From Archivesica marissinica (Eukaryota > Mollusca > Bivalvia > Venerida > Vesicomyidae), in contig CM026391.1 in assembly GCA_014843695.1 (NCBI GenBank), positions 41,206,598 to 41,270,597 on the forward strand: DNA of 64,000 nucleotides. The letters are read 5' to 3'. Below the pieces are notes generated by a model. The model worked only from the letters and a program-made list of their open reading frames with translations. It was not told where the DNA came from and did not search any database. Shown here piece by piece: positions 1 through 9,900 of this stretch (the stretch's first letter is position 1; every line of letters begins with the position of its first letter). The position numbers were made by a program, and so were the translations under genes.

Positions 1-364
1 CAAGCATTTACCTGATTTAAACACGGGATAGGTATATTCACATGCAATTACCTGATATAAACACGGGGTAGGTATACAAACATGCAATTACCTGATATAG
101 ACACGGGGTAGGTATACTCACATGCAATTACCTGATATTAACACGGGATCGGTATACTCGCATGCAATACCTGATATAAACACGGGATAGTTCTATTAGC
201 AAGCATTTACCTGACATAAACACGGGATAGTTCTATTAGCAAGCATTTACCTGATATAAACAAGGGACGGGATAGGTATACTCACATGCAATAACCTGAT
301 ATAAACACGGGATAGGTATACACACATGCAATTACCTGATTTAAACACGGGATTCATGCAATTA
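1..364. repeat. 40-bp minisatellite, about 9 copies
   Basis: Units begin with CCTGAT at 11, 51, 91, 131, 170, 210, 250, 295 and 335, so the period is 40 bp with one 39-bp and one 45-bp unit. The core is CCTGATATAAACACGGGATA. The second half exists in two versions: one reads GGTATACTCACATGCAATTA, the other (at 190-209 and 230-249) reads TTCTATTAGCAAGCATTTA. Bases 1-10 match the tail of the second version, so the array probably continues left of the window. The last unit is shortened by about 10 bp. No coding or regulatory role is visible. Confidence 0.93.
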
Positions 365-564
365 GTTGATTCAAAACAATGAATCAACCGAAAACAAACA
401 AAATACACATGTCCGTCTCACCTATCCATGGCCATTCGTGCAGATACAGCTTCCGTTCATCACATAAGTCGTTATCGTTGATTTTCTTTGCAGGACCTGA
501 GGGAGAATGACATTGGAAATAGACGGAAATAAACACTATGTATGTACGATTTATATAATGTGTA
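365..564. other. Unique AT-rich spacer, nothing recognised
   Basis: About 200 bp between two minisatellites. I see only a short perfect inverted repeat, GTTGATTC at 365-372 and GAATCAAC at 381-388 with an 8-nt loop. No open frame, RNA gene or transposon end can be supported. Confidence 0.6.
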
Positions 565-641
565 CGTATATCTAGTACAAGAGTCTACAATAACATAAAT
601 GTCGAGAGTTCATATACTCTAGGTACAATGAAACAAACATA
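565..641. repeat. Left remnant of the 48-bp minisatellite
   Basis: Bases 593-641 are one recognisable copy of the unit that forms the array at 4596-5291, sharing the run GTCGAGAGTTCATATACTCT and then AGGTACA. A more degenerate partial copy seems to precede it from about 565. The copy stops at TA (640-641), exactly where the TIR element starts. On the other side of that element the array resumes with TACATGAATG, which continues the same unit after the duplicated TA. Confidence 0.85.
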
Positions 642-654
642 CAGTCAAACCTGT
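642..654 (+). repeat. Left terminal inverted repeat
   Basis: CAGTCAAACCTGT, matching 4583-4595 in inverted orientation at all 13 positions. Similarity fades just inside this: the left end continues with GTTAGTGGTCACC, while the right end read inward continues with CTTTAGCAGCCAG. Confidence 0.85.
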
Positions 655-741
655 GTTAGTGGTCACCTTCATTAAGCAGCCAACCTGTATTAAGCAGCCA
701 GTTTCCAGATTCCAAATCTGTTGTTTTATTATATATCTGAC

Positions 742-749
742 CTCTATTA
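742..749. repeat. Putative LINE target-site duplication, 3' side
   Basis: CTCTATTA, identical to 4238-4245. It abuts the TATTATT microsatellite that forms the 3' tail of the LINE. Confidence 0.7.
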
Positions 750-1036
750 CGTATTATTATTATTATTATATACCAAACTTATATAGCGCTCTTTTCATCT
801 AAAAATAAAACGTTCAATCGCGCTTTACAGCCTAAAATATCACAACTATTGATAAAAACTTCCACATACAATGAGATAAAACAAGACAAAAATAGCAAAC
901 ACAATTACAATGGATTCTAAATATGCTATAAAATATTCGGATCTAAAATTATAACAATTAAAATATAGGTAATAATTAAATAAAATGTGTTCATTTGCAG
1001 TCTTAATCCTGATTGAGCACAGACACAGTTCGATAT
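750..1036 (-). other. LINE 3' UTR and microsatellite tail
   Basis: Non-coding AT-rich sequence between the probable ORF2 end and the microsatellite at 752-769. On the minus strand it contains AAAGCGCGATTG and GAGCGCTATATAAG shortly before the TAATAATAA tail, a layout common at 3' ends of CR1/L2-like elements, where the tail takes part in priming. A 69-codon open frame here is chance. Confidence 0.75.
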
Positions 1037-1071
1037 TTATGTTCCATATGAACATTTAAAAAGGTGTGTCT

Positions 1072-1785
1072 TCAAAGCCTTTTTGAAATGAAAGAACACA
1101 ATGTTGTTGCACTTCTAAGATTTGATGGAAGAGAATTCCAAAGTTTTGGGGCAGCAGTCATGAAACTTCTATCTCCGTATGTGACAGTCCGACTTCTTGG
1201 TAACACAAGAGTAGCTGCTTCATTTTTAGACCGTAAGTCTCTCCTTGGTATATAAACCTCAAGCAAGTTTCTCATATAAGTCGGTGCTTCTCCATTCAAT
1301 GCTTTATATGTGTGAGTCAGTATTTTATACTTTATTCTTTCTTGAACTGGTAGCCAATGAAGTTCTTTTAGAATGGGCGTTACATGACTGAAACGGGATG
1401 TTCTGGTTATGATGCGAGCTGCTGTGTTTTGAACAGTTTGTAATTTATTGGAAGTGTTTTTTGGCATGCCGTACAACAGTGAATTACAGTAGTCGAGCCT
1501 GGATGTAACGAGTGAGTTTATGAGAGTTTTCGTGGCGTCTGTTGTTAAATACTGCCGAATGTGTCCAATCCGCCGGATCTGCGCATAACATGATTTTGTC
1601 ACGGAATTTACATGTTTGTCCATATCCATTCTTGAGTCTAGGAAAGCTCCTAGATTTCTCACACATGTTGATGGTTCTGTATTTGAGTCTCCTACTTTCA
1701 CATTTATGTTTTCAATGTGTTGAAAATTTCGCTGACTAGAAAACATAATCATTTCAGTTTTATCAGTATTGAGTTTTAACATGCA
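1072..1785 (-). pseudogene. LINE ORF2 fragment: reverse transcriptase thumb and C-terminus
   Basis: From about 1785 the frame reads MLKLNTDKTEMIMFSS, which follows motif C in CR1-like elements. Then come NLGAFLDSRMDM, the thumb motif SRLDYCNSLLYG, LKELHWLPVQERIKYKIL, and the hallmark AAPKLWNSLPSNLR. The open frame stops at 1072. The other frame just downstream reads FKKALKTHLF and ends at a TAA near 1037, which is the usual family C-terminus, so a last frameshift near 1090 is likely. The open frame above 1785 (to 1893) is out-of-frame sequence overlapping the palm and is not real. Confidence 0.9.
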
Positions 1786-2290
1786 TCCAAGCAACAATGT
1801 CTTGTAGACAGTTTTCCACTCGAAGTAGTGTCTCTGCTTGTGAAGCTTGAACGGTTGGTTTGAATGAAAGATAAAGCTGGGAATCGTCAGCATAAAAGTG
1901 ATGGTTCAGTCCATGGTGTTTACAAATGGCTCCTACAGGCTTTGTATACATAGTGGTGTAACATTTCGGGCCTAAAACAGACACCTGTGGAACACTGAAA
2001 TTCATGAGCACTGAGTTGGATAGTTTTCCATCGATACATACTGCTTGATAACGGTCGGTGAGATAAGATGATATCCATTGGAGAGGTTTTCCAGTAATTC
2101 CAAAATGAAATTCGAGACGCTGTAAAAGTGTTCTATGGTCGATGGTATCAAATGCAGCAGATAGGTCCAAAAGCACAATGATTGTAGCATTGTTCTGGTC
2201 CAGAGATTGGAGTATATCGTTTTGGACTTTCAGTAAGGCAGTTTCTGTGGAATGAAACTTCCTGTACGCAGACTGATGTACCTCGTGTAA
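1763..2290 (-). pseudogene. LINE ORF2 fragment: reverse transcriptase palm
   Basis: The frame is readable from about 2290 (HEVHQSAYRKFHSTETALL). Palm motif A is LDLSAAFDTIDH, just below 2176. Motif C is YADD at 1883-1894 with both catalytic aspartates intact. Motif B reads VPQVSVLGP where the family has PQGS, so the near-invariant glycine is a valine; this alone would probably disable the enzyme. The segment after GP is also degenerate. The frame is lost near 1783 by a small deletion. In a live element this enzyme copies the element's RNA into the nicked target. Confidence 0.92.
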
Positions 2291-2319
2291 GTTATTACAA
2301 TTCGACTATTTACTACTTT

Positions 2320-2877
2320 TTACAGAATCTTCGAGACATAAGGCAGGTTTGACACGGGCCTGTAGTTCTTCAAAGTGTTTTGATCAAGGCTTGGTTTTTT
2401 CAGCAAAGGTCTTACCCGAGAGATTTTGAATGACTTTGGTACATTGCCTGTTTCCAATGAAATATTTACAATTTGTGTCACTATTGGTAGTATTTCACTA
2501 AGACAATATTTCAGTAGCCATGTCGGAATTGGGTCTATTTCACAGGATTTATTTGGCCCTTTTTTAATGAACTGTTCGACTTCTTTCTCATATGATGGAC
2601 AGAAATTGTTCAAGCAGCTTATGTGAGGAAGTTTCTCTGTTTCAATGTTCAATGGACCCAGTTCCGACTGGGAGTTTGAAGATATGTCATTTCTAATCTT
2701 AGAAATGAAGAAGTCACTGAATTCCTGTGCTAGTTCATTGGGATTTTTGCCTGATGGAAGCGCTATTTCACTATCGCCTTCAAGCAGGTGTTTAGTGATT
2801 TTGAACATGCGTTTTTGATCACGACCGCAAGATATTACTTTATCAGAAAAGTAGTCAAGCCGAGCTTGTTTCAACAT
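2320..2877 (-). pseudogene. LINE ORF2 fragment: linker and reverse transcriptase fingers
   Basis: The 185-codon open segment continues the endonuclease frame past two TAG codons. It begins with the linker (ARLDYFSDKV) and reaches the reverse transcriptase N-terminus, with the motifs KSCEIDPIPTWLLK (about residues 109-122) and KNYRPVSNLPYVSKIL (170-185). It ends at TAA (2320-2322), where relatives usually carry a glutamate codon, so this is probably a nonsense change. The frame then reads on (KVVNSRIV) until a frameshift near 2295. Confidence 0.9.
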
Positions 2878-2940
2878 TTCATTAACCTTGGCACACTAAC
2901 TCCTGTATATTTCATGGTCGACAGTTAATCTTGATTTTTT

Positions 2941-3684
2941 CTACTTGCGTTCAAATTTACGCTTTACATGTTTGGCATCGTGGAGTTCCTCTATAAACCA
3001 GGGACATGAAGGCCTTAATGTAATCGTTTTTGTACGTAAAGGGGCGTGTTTATCAACCAATGTAGAAAGTTCACTGTTGTATATGCTGACAAGATCGTCA
3101 GCATCCGTGCATTGCAAACTATTACTAAGTTTTTCTGATGCCATGATGTCACTTTTGAAAGTATCTACATCTATTGAACGGACTTTTCTATACGACACTG
3201 TTTTTCGTACAGGAGCCGGTTTCGCCGCTCTTGCATAAAACATGACTGCGAAGTGGTCTCTTGTCACTTTGCCCGAGTTATCTGAAAAATCTGGGTCAGT
3301 GACGACTACTTCTGACACAGTTTTGTCATTTTCCCTAGTAATGACCACATCCAGGATGTGACCACGGACGTGGGTAGGCTCTTTCACATGTTGTGTCATG
3401 TCACAGGATTGTAGAATACTGTTAAATTTTATTGCATCACGGTCAGAGTGGTTATCCAAATGAAAGTTTAAATCTCCAGTGATTATGATATTTATGTCAA
3501 TGGTGGCGTATTTGGACAAGAACAGTGGCCATTCGTCTTCAAGAAATACGTTAGTTTTCAAACCATTTTCTTTATGTGGGGGTGGTCTGTACATTACTGA
3601 TAAGCGTAATGAATAGGACTTAATATTTACATTACAATCTAAATACTCAAAAGTTGAAAATTCATTGTCACGTGTAGAGGACAC
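2941..3684 (-). pseudogene. LINE ORF2 fragment: endonuclease C-terminal half and linker
   Basis: A 247-codon open segment with no ATG; it is open from a GTG after a frameshift. Visible endonuclease motifs are YRPPP (residues 32-36), GDLNFHLD (70-77, encoded at 3454-3477), THVRGHILDVVIT (104-116) and RDHF (142-145). The last replaces the usual SDH, but Asp and His are kept. The catalytic Asp and Asn of GDLN are present. After the domain comes a basic linker ending at a TAG (2941-2943). The following 2320-2877 fragment is in the same frame, so this TAG and the one at 2896-2898 are nonsense mutations, not domain borders. Confidence 0.9.
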
Positions 3685-3837
3685 AATCTATTCCAGTTTT
3701 ATATATCAGAGCCACACACCCGCCACGTCGATTACCAGTGCGAGGGACATGTTTAATCTGGTACCCTTCTGGCAGCAGTTCACTTAAACACGTTATATCA
3801 ATTGAAGTGCCTAGCCATGTTTCAGTAACAGCAATCA
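3680..3837 (-). pseudogene. LINE ORF2 fragment: endonuclease, ETWL segment
   Basis: A short in-frame stretch continues the endonuclease after the frameshift near 3838. It contains IAVTETWLG, where the glutamate is the family's metal ligand, then LPEGYQIKHVPR and GGCVALIYK, which match the usual order of this domain in CR1-like elements. The frame runs into a stop just below 3680, and the downstream endonuclease continues in another frame, so a small indel lies around 3676-3685. Confidence 0.8.
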
Positions 3838-4236
3838 TCTAGGTCATTTGAGAATATAAAATCACAAAACGCTATGGTTTTGTTCTTCAAAGATCTTGGA
3901 TTTATACAACACAGTTTAATGTTTTTTTGGCCTTTAGCAACAGTTTGAGATTCATATTTTATGCGGTATATATTTAAGCTTCTTGTAGAATTCAAAAGCT
4001 CTTTATCAAGATTTGAAAAACGTTCTGTTCTGGCTGTTGATATTACAGTAGGAATTGTTTCTGGTAATATTTTGATATTGTTAAAATTGATTCCTTGATT
4101 TGTGTCCCAATTTCGCCTGCATTGATCCTCTGGCAGATCTGTATTTCAAAAGATCATAATCCTTTAGAACATTTAAAGTTGCTTTGTCCGGGCGTGAAAG
4201 CCTTCTAGCTACACCTGCCACAATTTCAATAATTGG
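3838..4236 (-). pseudogene. LINE ORF2 fragment: pre-endonuclease stretch and endonuclease N-terminus
   Basis: Translation in two frames, with a shift near 4115-4135, gives a basic region (containing ARRLSRPDK and LLKYRSARG) followed by the start of an APE-type endonuclease. The conserved asparagine motif is at 3879-3911 (CCINPRSLKNK). In active elements this domain nicks target DNA to prime reverse transcription. The frame is lost again near 3838, just before the metal-binding glutamate motif ETWLG at 3809-3823. There is no start codon in a plausible context because the copy is truncated at 4237. Homology is clear by motif; the exact residues before the endonuclease are less certain. Confidence 0.8.
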
Positions 4237-4237
4237 T

Positions 4238-4245
4238 CTCTATTA
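4238..4245. repeat. Putative LINE target-site duplication, 5' side
   Basis: CTCTATTA, identical to 742-749. It lies one base beyond the last codon that can be read as LINE coding sequence. Confidence 0.7.
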
Positions 4246-4582
4246 TACTTGACAAAGCACATTGTAATCGTGAAAATTGTGTTCATCAAAAAGTTACACA
4301 ATTGTACAAGGTATAAATAGTTTCTTATTTGTACATCCAATTGTTTCAAAGTATGGCATTCAATATTGAATAGATATTTCCAATTAAAAAGCACAGAATA
4401 GTAACACCTGTATATTCATGAGATACTGTACACAAAAAATCACAGTTCTACAGTCACTAGTTTTAACAACAATCCAATTATAAGAGCACTACATTTTCTG
4501 CAGCCTACACTTGGCGCATATAAAATGTAGCCACCTGTGCTAAGCAGCCACTTTCTCTGACTCCCTTGGCTGGCTGCTAAAG
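4246..4582. other. Interior of the TIR element right of the LINE
   Basis: About 340 bp of AT-rich sequence belonging to the TIR element. The only structure I see is the subterminal pair AAGCAGCCA (4542-4550) and TGGCTGCT (4571-4578), which could pair. A 61-codon minus-strand open frame at 4209-4394 spans the LINE edge and has no recognisable motif. No transposase is seen. Confidence 0.6.
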
Positions 4583-4595
4583 ACAGGTTTGACTG
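4583..4595 (-). repeat. Right terminal inverted repeat
   Basis: ACAGGTTTGACTG, the reverse complement of 642-654, followed directly by the TA target duplication and the resumed 48-bp minisatellite. Confidence 0.85.
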
Positions 4596-5291
4596 TACAT
4601 GAATGTTGAGAGTTCATATACTCTAGGTACACAGAAACACACATACATGAATATCGATAGTTCATATAATCTAGGTACACAGAAACACACATACATGAAT
4701 GTCGAGAGTTCATATACTCTAGGTATACAGAAACACACATACATGAATGTCGAGAGTTCATATACTGTAGGTACACAGAAACACACATACATGCATGTCG
4801 AGAGTTCATATACTGTAGGTACACAGAAACACACATACATGAATGTCAAGAGTTCATATACTGTAGGTACACAGAAACACACATACATGAATATCGAGAG
4901 TTCATATACTCTAGGTATACAGAAACACACATACATGAATGTCGATAGTTCATATACTGTAGGTACACAGAAACACACATACATGAATGTCAAGAGTTCA
5001 TATACTGTAGGTACACAGAAACACACATACATGAATGTCGAGAGTTCATATACTGTAGGTACACAGAAACACACTTACATGAATGTCGAGAGTTCATATA
5101 CTGTAGGTACACAGAAACACACATACATGAATGTCGAGAGTTCATACACTGTAGGTACACAGAAACACACATACATGAATGTCGAGAGTTCATATACTGT
5201 AGGTACACAGAAACACACATACATGAATATCGAGAGTTCATACACTCTAGGTACACACATACACACATACATGAATGTCGAGAGTTCATAA
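4596..5291. repeat. 48-bp minisatellite, about 14.5 copies
   Basis: Head-to-tail units of 48 bp containing GTCGAGAGTTCATATACTGT, then AGGTACACAGAAACACACAT and ACATGAAT. Sites that vary between copies include C/G in TACTCTAGG versus TACTGTAGG, GTCGAG/ATCGAG/GTCAAG, and ACACAG versus ATACAG. Since 48 is a multiple of 3, open frames of 165-230 codons appear on both strands; they are by-products. The array is the right-hand continuation of 565-641, separated from it by the TIR element. Confidence 0.95.
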
Positions 5292-6014
5292 ACTCGATGT
5301 TCACACTATTATATATCTCAACTGCTTCTCGGGGGTGGGGGACTTCATAGATTCCATATTGGACAGAACACATTTCTGAACGATCGTAACTGATTTATAC
5401 TAATACCGAATTAAAACAAGCCAAACATTATGTGTCAATCACCACAATAATCAAACTATTTCTTAATAGTTGATGTATAGCACGGCATGTAATGTAATTC
5501 TCCATTTTGCGTAGAAGTTAGTAACAAATATGCCGATTAAAGGAATTACAGCCGGAATAATTGAATTCAGTGCAGTTATAATACAAGCTGAGAAAATATC
5601 AGTCAAATGTTAGAACATTAGTTCGGTTGGTTTAAACATATTTATTTATCAGGATACATGTAATATACATTGAGAAATATACAGAAACATACATTTATAT
5701 CGTGATATGTGGGTTGAACTGATATCTACAAAGCTTAAGGTAATGCTTTCCATTGCGTACTAGATACTGTTAACAGGTATATATGGCAATTTAAATAACT
5801 TGGCGTAATATCGACAATGACCAGAACTTAAATATGTTTAATTCAAATTTAAAACGCATCGACACGCTTATATATATCTGAACATTTGTAGCTAAGTGCT
5901 TAGAAATAGAAAAAGGAAATAAGAATGAAATTGGAATAGAATAAATTATGCAGAACTGAGATATAGAAATACTGAAGTAGTATTGAATGAGAGAAAGAAA
6001 TATGGGTAGAGCGG
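5292..6014. other. Unique AT-rich spacer, nothing recognised
   Basis: 723 bp between the 48-bp and 42-bp arrays. There is a short G-rich run (CTCGGGGGTGGGGGAC, around 5327-5342) and a 16-bp stretch at about 5679-5694 resembling part of the 48-bp unit (ACAGAAACATACAT). Small open frames at its right end lack any motif. No gene, RNA or transposon end can be supported, and the border with the satellite at 6015 shows no obvious target duplication. Confidence 0.6.
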
Positions 6015-6055
6015 AATCAAGATCCAATGCACATATCCAACTGACATATGCACAT

Positions 6056-6960
6056 AATCAAATATCCAATGCACATAACCAAGTGGCATGTGTACACAAT
6101 CAAATATCCAATGCACATAACCAAGTGGCAAGTGTACACACTCAAATATCCAATGCACATAACCAAGTGGTATGTGTAAACAATCAAATATCCAATGTAC
6201 ATAGCCAAGTGGCATGTCTACACAATCAAGATCCAATGCACATAACCAAGTGGCATGTGTACACAATCAAATATCCAATGCACATAATCAAGTGGCATGT
6301 GTACACAATCAAGATCCAATGCACATAACCAAGTGGCATGTGTACACAATCAAATATCCAATGCACATAACCAAGTGGCATGTGTACACAATCAAATATC
6401 CAATGCACATAACCAAGTGGCATGTGTACACAATCAAATATCCAATGCACATAACCAAGTGGCATGTGTACACACTCAAATATCCAATGCACATAACCAA
6501 GTGGCATGTGTACACAATCAAATATCCAATGTACATATTCAACTGACATGTGTACATATTCACATAACCAATGCACATAACCAAGTGGCATGTGTACACA
6601 ATCAAATATCCAATGCACATAACCAAGTGGCATGTGTACACAATCAAGATCCAATGCACATAACCTAGTGGCATGTGTACACAATCAAATATCCAATGCA
6701 CATAACCAAGTGGCATGTGTACACAATCAAATATCCAATGCACATAACCAAGTGGCATGTGTACACAATCAAATATACAATGCACATAGCCAAGTGGCAT
6801 GTGTACACAATCAAATATCCAATGCACATAACCAAGTGGCATGTGTACACAATCAAATATCCAATGCATATAGCCAAGTGGCATGTGTACACAATCAAAT
6901 ATACAATGCACATAACCAAGTGGCATGTGTACACAATCAAATATCCAATGTACATAAACA
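6056..6960. repeat. Type A-rich block of the 42-bp array
   Basis: Nearly all units here are type A, with ATAACCAAGTGGCATGTGTA followed by CACAATCAAATATCCAATG, broken only by a B/C-like patch at about 6535-6575. This is the longest run of type A in the window. Shorter runs lie near 9390-9575, 13230-13435, 19840-20275 (copied at 22530-22965), 24850-25235, 27600-27790, 30640-30860, 32060-32285 and 33680-33910. The A-rich edge lies next to the unique flank. Confidence 0.85.
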
Positions 6961-9900
6961 ACTGACATGTGTACATAATCACATATCCAATGTACATATT
7001 CAACTAACATGTCTACATAGTCACACATCCAATGTACATATTCAACTGGCATGTGTACATAATCACATATCCAATGTACATATTCAACTGGCAGGTGTAC
7101 ATAATCACATATATAATGCACATATCCAACTGACATGTGTACATAATCACATATCCAATGCACATATCCAAGACATGTGTACATAGTCACATATCCAATG
7201 CACATATTCAACTGACATGTGTACATAATCACATATCCAATGTACATATTCAACTGGCATGTGTACATAATCACATATCCAATGCAAATATCCAACTGGC
7301 AGTTGTACATAATCACATATCCAATGCACATATCCAAGACATGTGTACATAGTCACATATCCAATGTACATATCCAACTGACATATGCACATAATCAAAT
7401 ATCCAATGCACATAACCAAGTGGCATGTGTACACAATCAATATCCAATGCACATATCCAACTGACATGTGTACATAATCACATATCCAATGTACATATTC
7501 AACTGACATGTGTACATAATCAAGATCCAATGCACATATCCAACTGACATGTGTACATAATCACATATCCAATACACATATCCAACTGACATGTGTACAT
7601 AATCACATATCCAATGCACATATCCAACTGACATGTGTACATAATCACATATCCAATGTACATATGCAACTGACATATGCACATAATCACATATCCAATG
7701 CACATATCCAACTGACATGTGTACATAATCACATATCCATTACACATATCTAACTGACATGTGTACATAATCACATATCCAATGCACATATCCAAGACAT
7801 GTGTACATAGTCACATATCCAATGCACATATGAAACTGACATGTGTACATAGCCACATATCCAATGTACATATTCAACTGCCATGTTTACATAGTCACAT
7901 ATCCAATGTACATATTCAACTGGCATGTGTACATAATCACATATCCAATGCACATATCCAACATACAAGTGTACATAATCACATATCCAATGCACACATC
8001 TAAGACATGTGTACATAGTCACATATCCAATGCACATATCCAACTGACATGTGCACATAATCACATATCCAACTGAGATATGCACATAACCAAATATCCA
8101 ATGCACATAACTAAGTGGCATGTGTACACAATCAAATATCCAATGCACATAAACAACTGAAATGTGTACATAATAACATATCCAATGCACATAACCAACT
8201 GACATGTGTACATAATCACATATCCAATGTACATATTCAACTGGCATGTGTACATAATCACATATCCAATGTACATATCCAACTGACAGGTGTACATAAT
8301 CACATATCCAATGAACATATCCAACTGACATGTGTACATAATCACATATCCAATGCACATATCCAAGACATGTGTACATAGTCACATATACAATGCACAT
8401 ATCCAACTGACATATGCACATAATCAAATATCCAATGCACATAACCAAGTGGCATGTGCACATATCCAATCAAGATCCAATGCAGATATCCAACTGACAT
8501 GTGTACATAATCATATATCCAATGTACATATTCAACTGACATGTGTACATAATCAAGATCCAATGCACATATCCAACTGACATGTGTACATAATCACATA
8601 TCCAATGCACATATCCAACTGACATGTGTACATAATCAAGATCCAATGCACAAATCCAACTGAAATGTGTACACAATCAAGATCCAATGCACATATCCAA
8701 CTGACATGTGTACACAATCAAGATCCAATGCACATATTCAACTGACATTTGTACATACTCACATATCCAATGCAAATAACCAACTGGCATGTGTACATAA
8801 TCACATATCCAATGCACATAACCAAGTGGCATGTGTACACAATCAAATATCCAATGTACATAACCAACTGACATGTGTACATAATCACATATCCAATGTA
8901 CATATTCAACTGACATTTGTACATAGTCACATATCCAATGTACATATTCAACTGGCATGTGTACATAATCACATATCCAATGCACATATCCAACTGACAT
9001 GTGTACATACTCACATATCCAATGCACATATCCAAGACATGTGTACATAGTCACATATCCAATGCACATATCCAACTGACATGTGTACATAATCACATAT
9101 ACAATACACATATCCAACTGACATGTGTAAATAATCAATATCCAATGCACATATCCAACTGACATGTGTACATAATCACATATCCAATGCACATATCCAA
9201 GATATGTGTACATAGTCACATGTCCAATGCACATATTCAACTGACATGTGTACATAATCACATATCCAATGTACATATTCAACTGGCATGTGTACATAAT
9301 CAAGATCCAATGCACATATCCAACTGACATGTGTACATAGTCACATATCCAATGCACATAACCAACTGACATGTGTACATAATCAAATATCCAATGCAAA
9401 TAACCAAGTGGCATGTATACACAATCAAATATCCAATGCACATAACCAAGTGGCATGTGTACACAATCAAATATACAATGCACATAGCCAAGTGGCATGT
9501 GTACACAATCAAATATACAATGCACATAACCAAGTGGCATGTGTACACAATCAAATATCCAATGCACATAACCAACTAACATGTGTACATAATCACATAT
9601 CCAATGTACATATTCAACTGACATGTGTACATAATCACATATCCAATGTACATATCCAATTGACATGTGTACATAGTCACATATCCAATGCACATATCCA
9701 ACTGACATGTGTACATAATCACATGTCCAATGTACATATTCAACTGGCATGTGTACATAGTCACATATCCAATGCACATATGAAACTGACATGTGTACAT
9801 AATCAAGATCCAATTTACATATTCAACTGGCATGTGTACATAGTCACATATCCAATGCACATATCCAACAGACATGTGTACATAATCACATATCCAATGC

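Larger units (their letters stand above)
750..4237 (-). mobile_element. CR1/L2-like non-LTR retrotransposon (LINE), inactive, 5'-truncated
   Basis: Read on the minus strand the order is a pre-endonuclease stretch, an APE-type endonuclease, a linker, a reverse transcriptase, a thumb region, and a 3' UTR ending in a TAATAA-type microsatellite (752-769 on the plus strand). This order and the C-terminal motif AAPKLWNSLP are typical of the CR1/L2/Jockey group. The octamer CTCTATTA occurs at 742-749 and again at 4238-4245, exactly bracketing the readable element, and is the likely target-site duplication. The copy lacks ORF1 and begins inside coding sequence. At least five frameshifts (near 4125, 3838, 3680, 2295 and 1783, probably another near 1090) and stops at 2941-2943, 2896-2898 and 2320-2322 make it non-functional. 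Confidence 0.93.
642..4595. mobile_element. TIR DNA element with TA target duplication, carrying a nested LINE
   Basis: The left end reads CAGTCAAACCTGT (642-654) and the right end is its exact reverse complement ACAGGTTTGACTG (4583-4595). TA flanks both ends (640-641 and 4596-4597), and removing the element with one TA restores a normal 48-bp minisatellite unit. Subterminal AAGCAGCCA motifs lie at the left (two copies around 671-702) and right (around 4541-4550), with an opposing TGGCTGCT at 4571-4578. Without the nested LINE and its duplicated 8 bp, the element is only about 0.46 kb with no transposase, so it is a non-autonomous, MITE-like copy. A TA duplication fits Tc1/mariner-like or other TA-targeting transposases; the family is not resolved. 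Confidence 0.82.

Noticed and set aside
365..388. 8-bp perfect inverted repeat with an 8-nt loop
   Set aside because: Short enough to occur by chance in AT-rich DNA and not followed by a T-run or any gene.
476..500. Possible 3' splice site (GATTTTCTTTGCAG before GACCTGAGG)
   Set aside because: Matches an acceptor pattern but there is no open exon, partner donor or coding context nearby.
846..1055. 69-codon minus-strand open frame
   Set aside because: Lies in the AT-rich 3' UTR of the LINE and has no recognisable motif.
1064..1739. Plus-strand open frames of 63-66 codons at 1064-1255 and 1542-1739
   Set aside because: They are antisense to the readable reverse transcriptase thumb region of the LINE.
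2945..3238. 97-codon plus-strand open frame
   Set aside because: Antisense to the endonuclease/linker fragment of the LINE; no motif of its own.
4599..5291. 230-codon plus-strand open frame in the 48-bp array
   Set aside because: Unit length is a multiple of 3 and the opposite strand is also open in overlapping frames; no sign of selection on one frame.
5791..6027. 78-codon minus-strand open frame at the left border of the satellite
   Set aside because: Low-complexity composition, overlaps the start of the array, no domain or start context.
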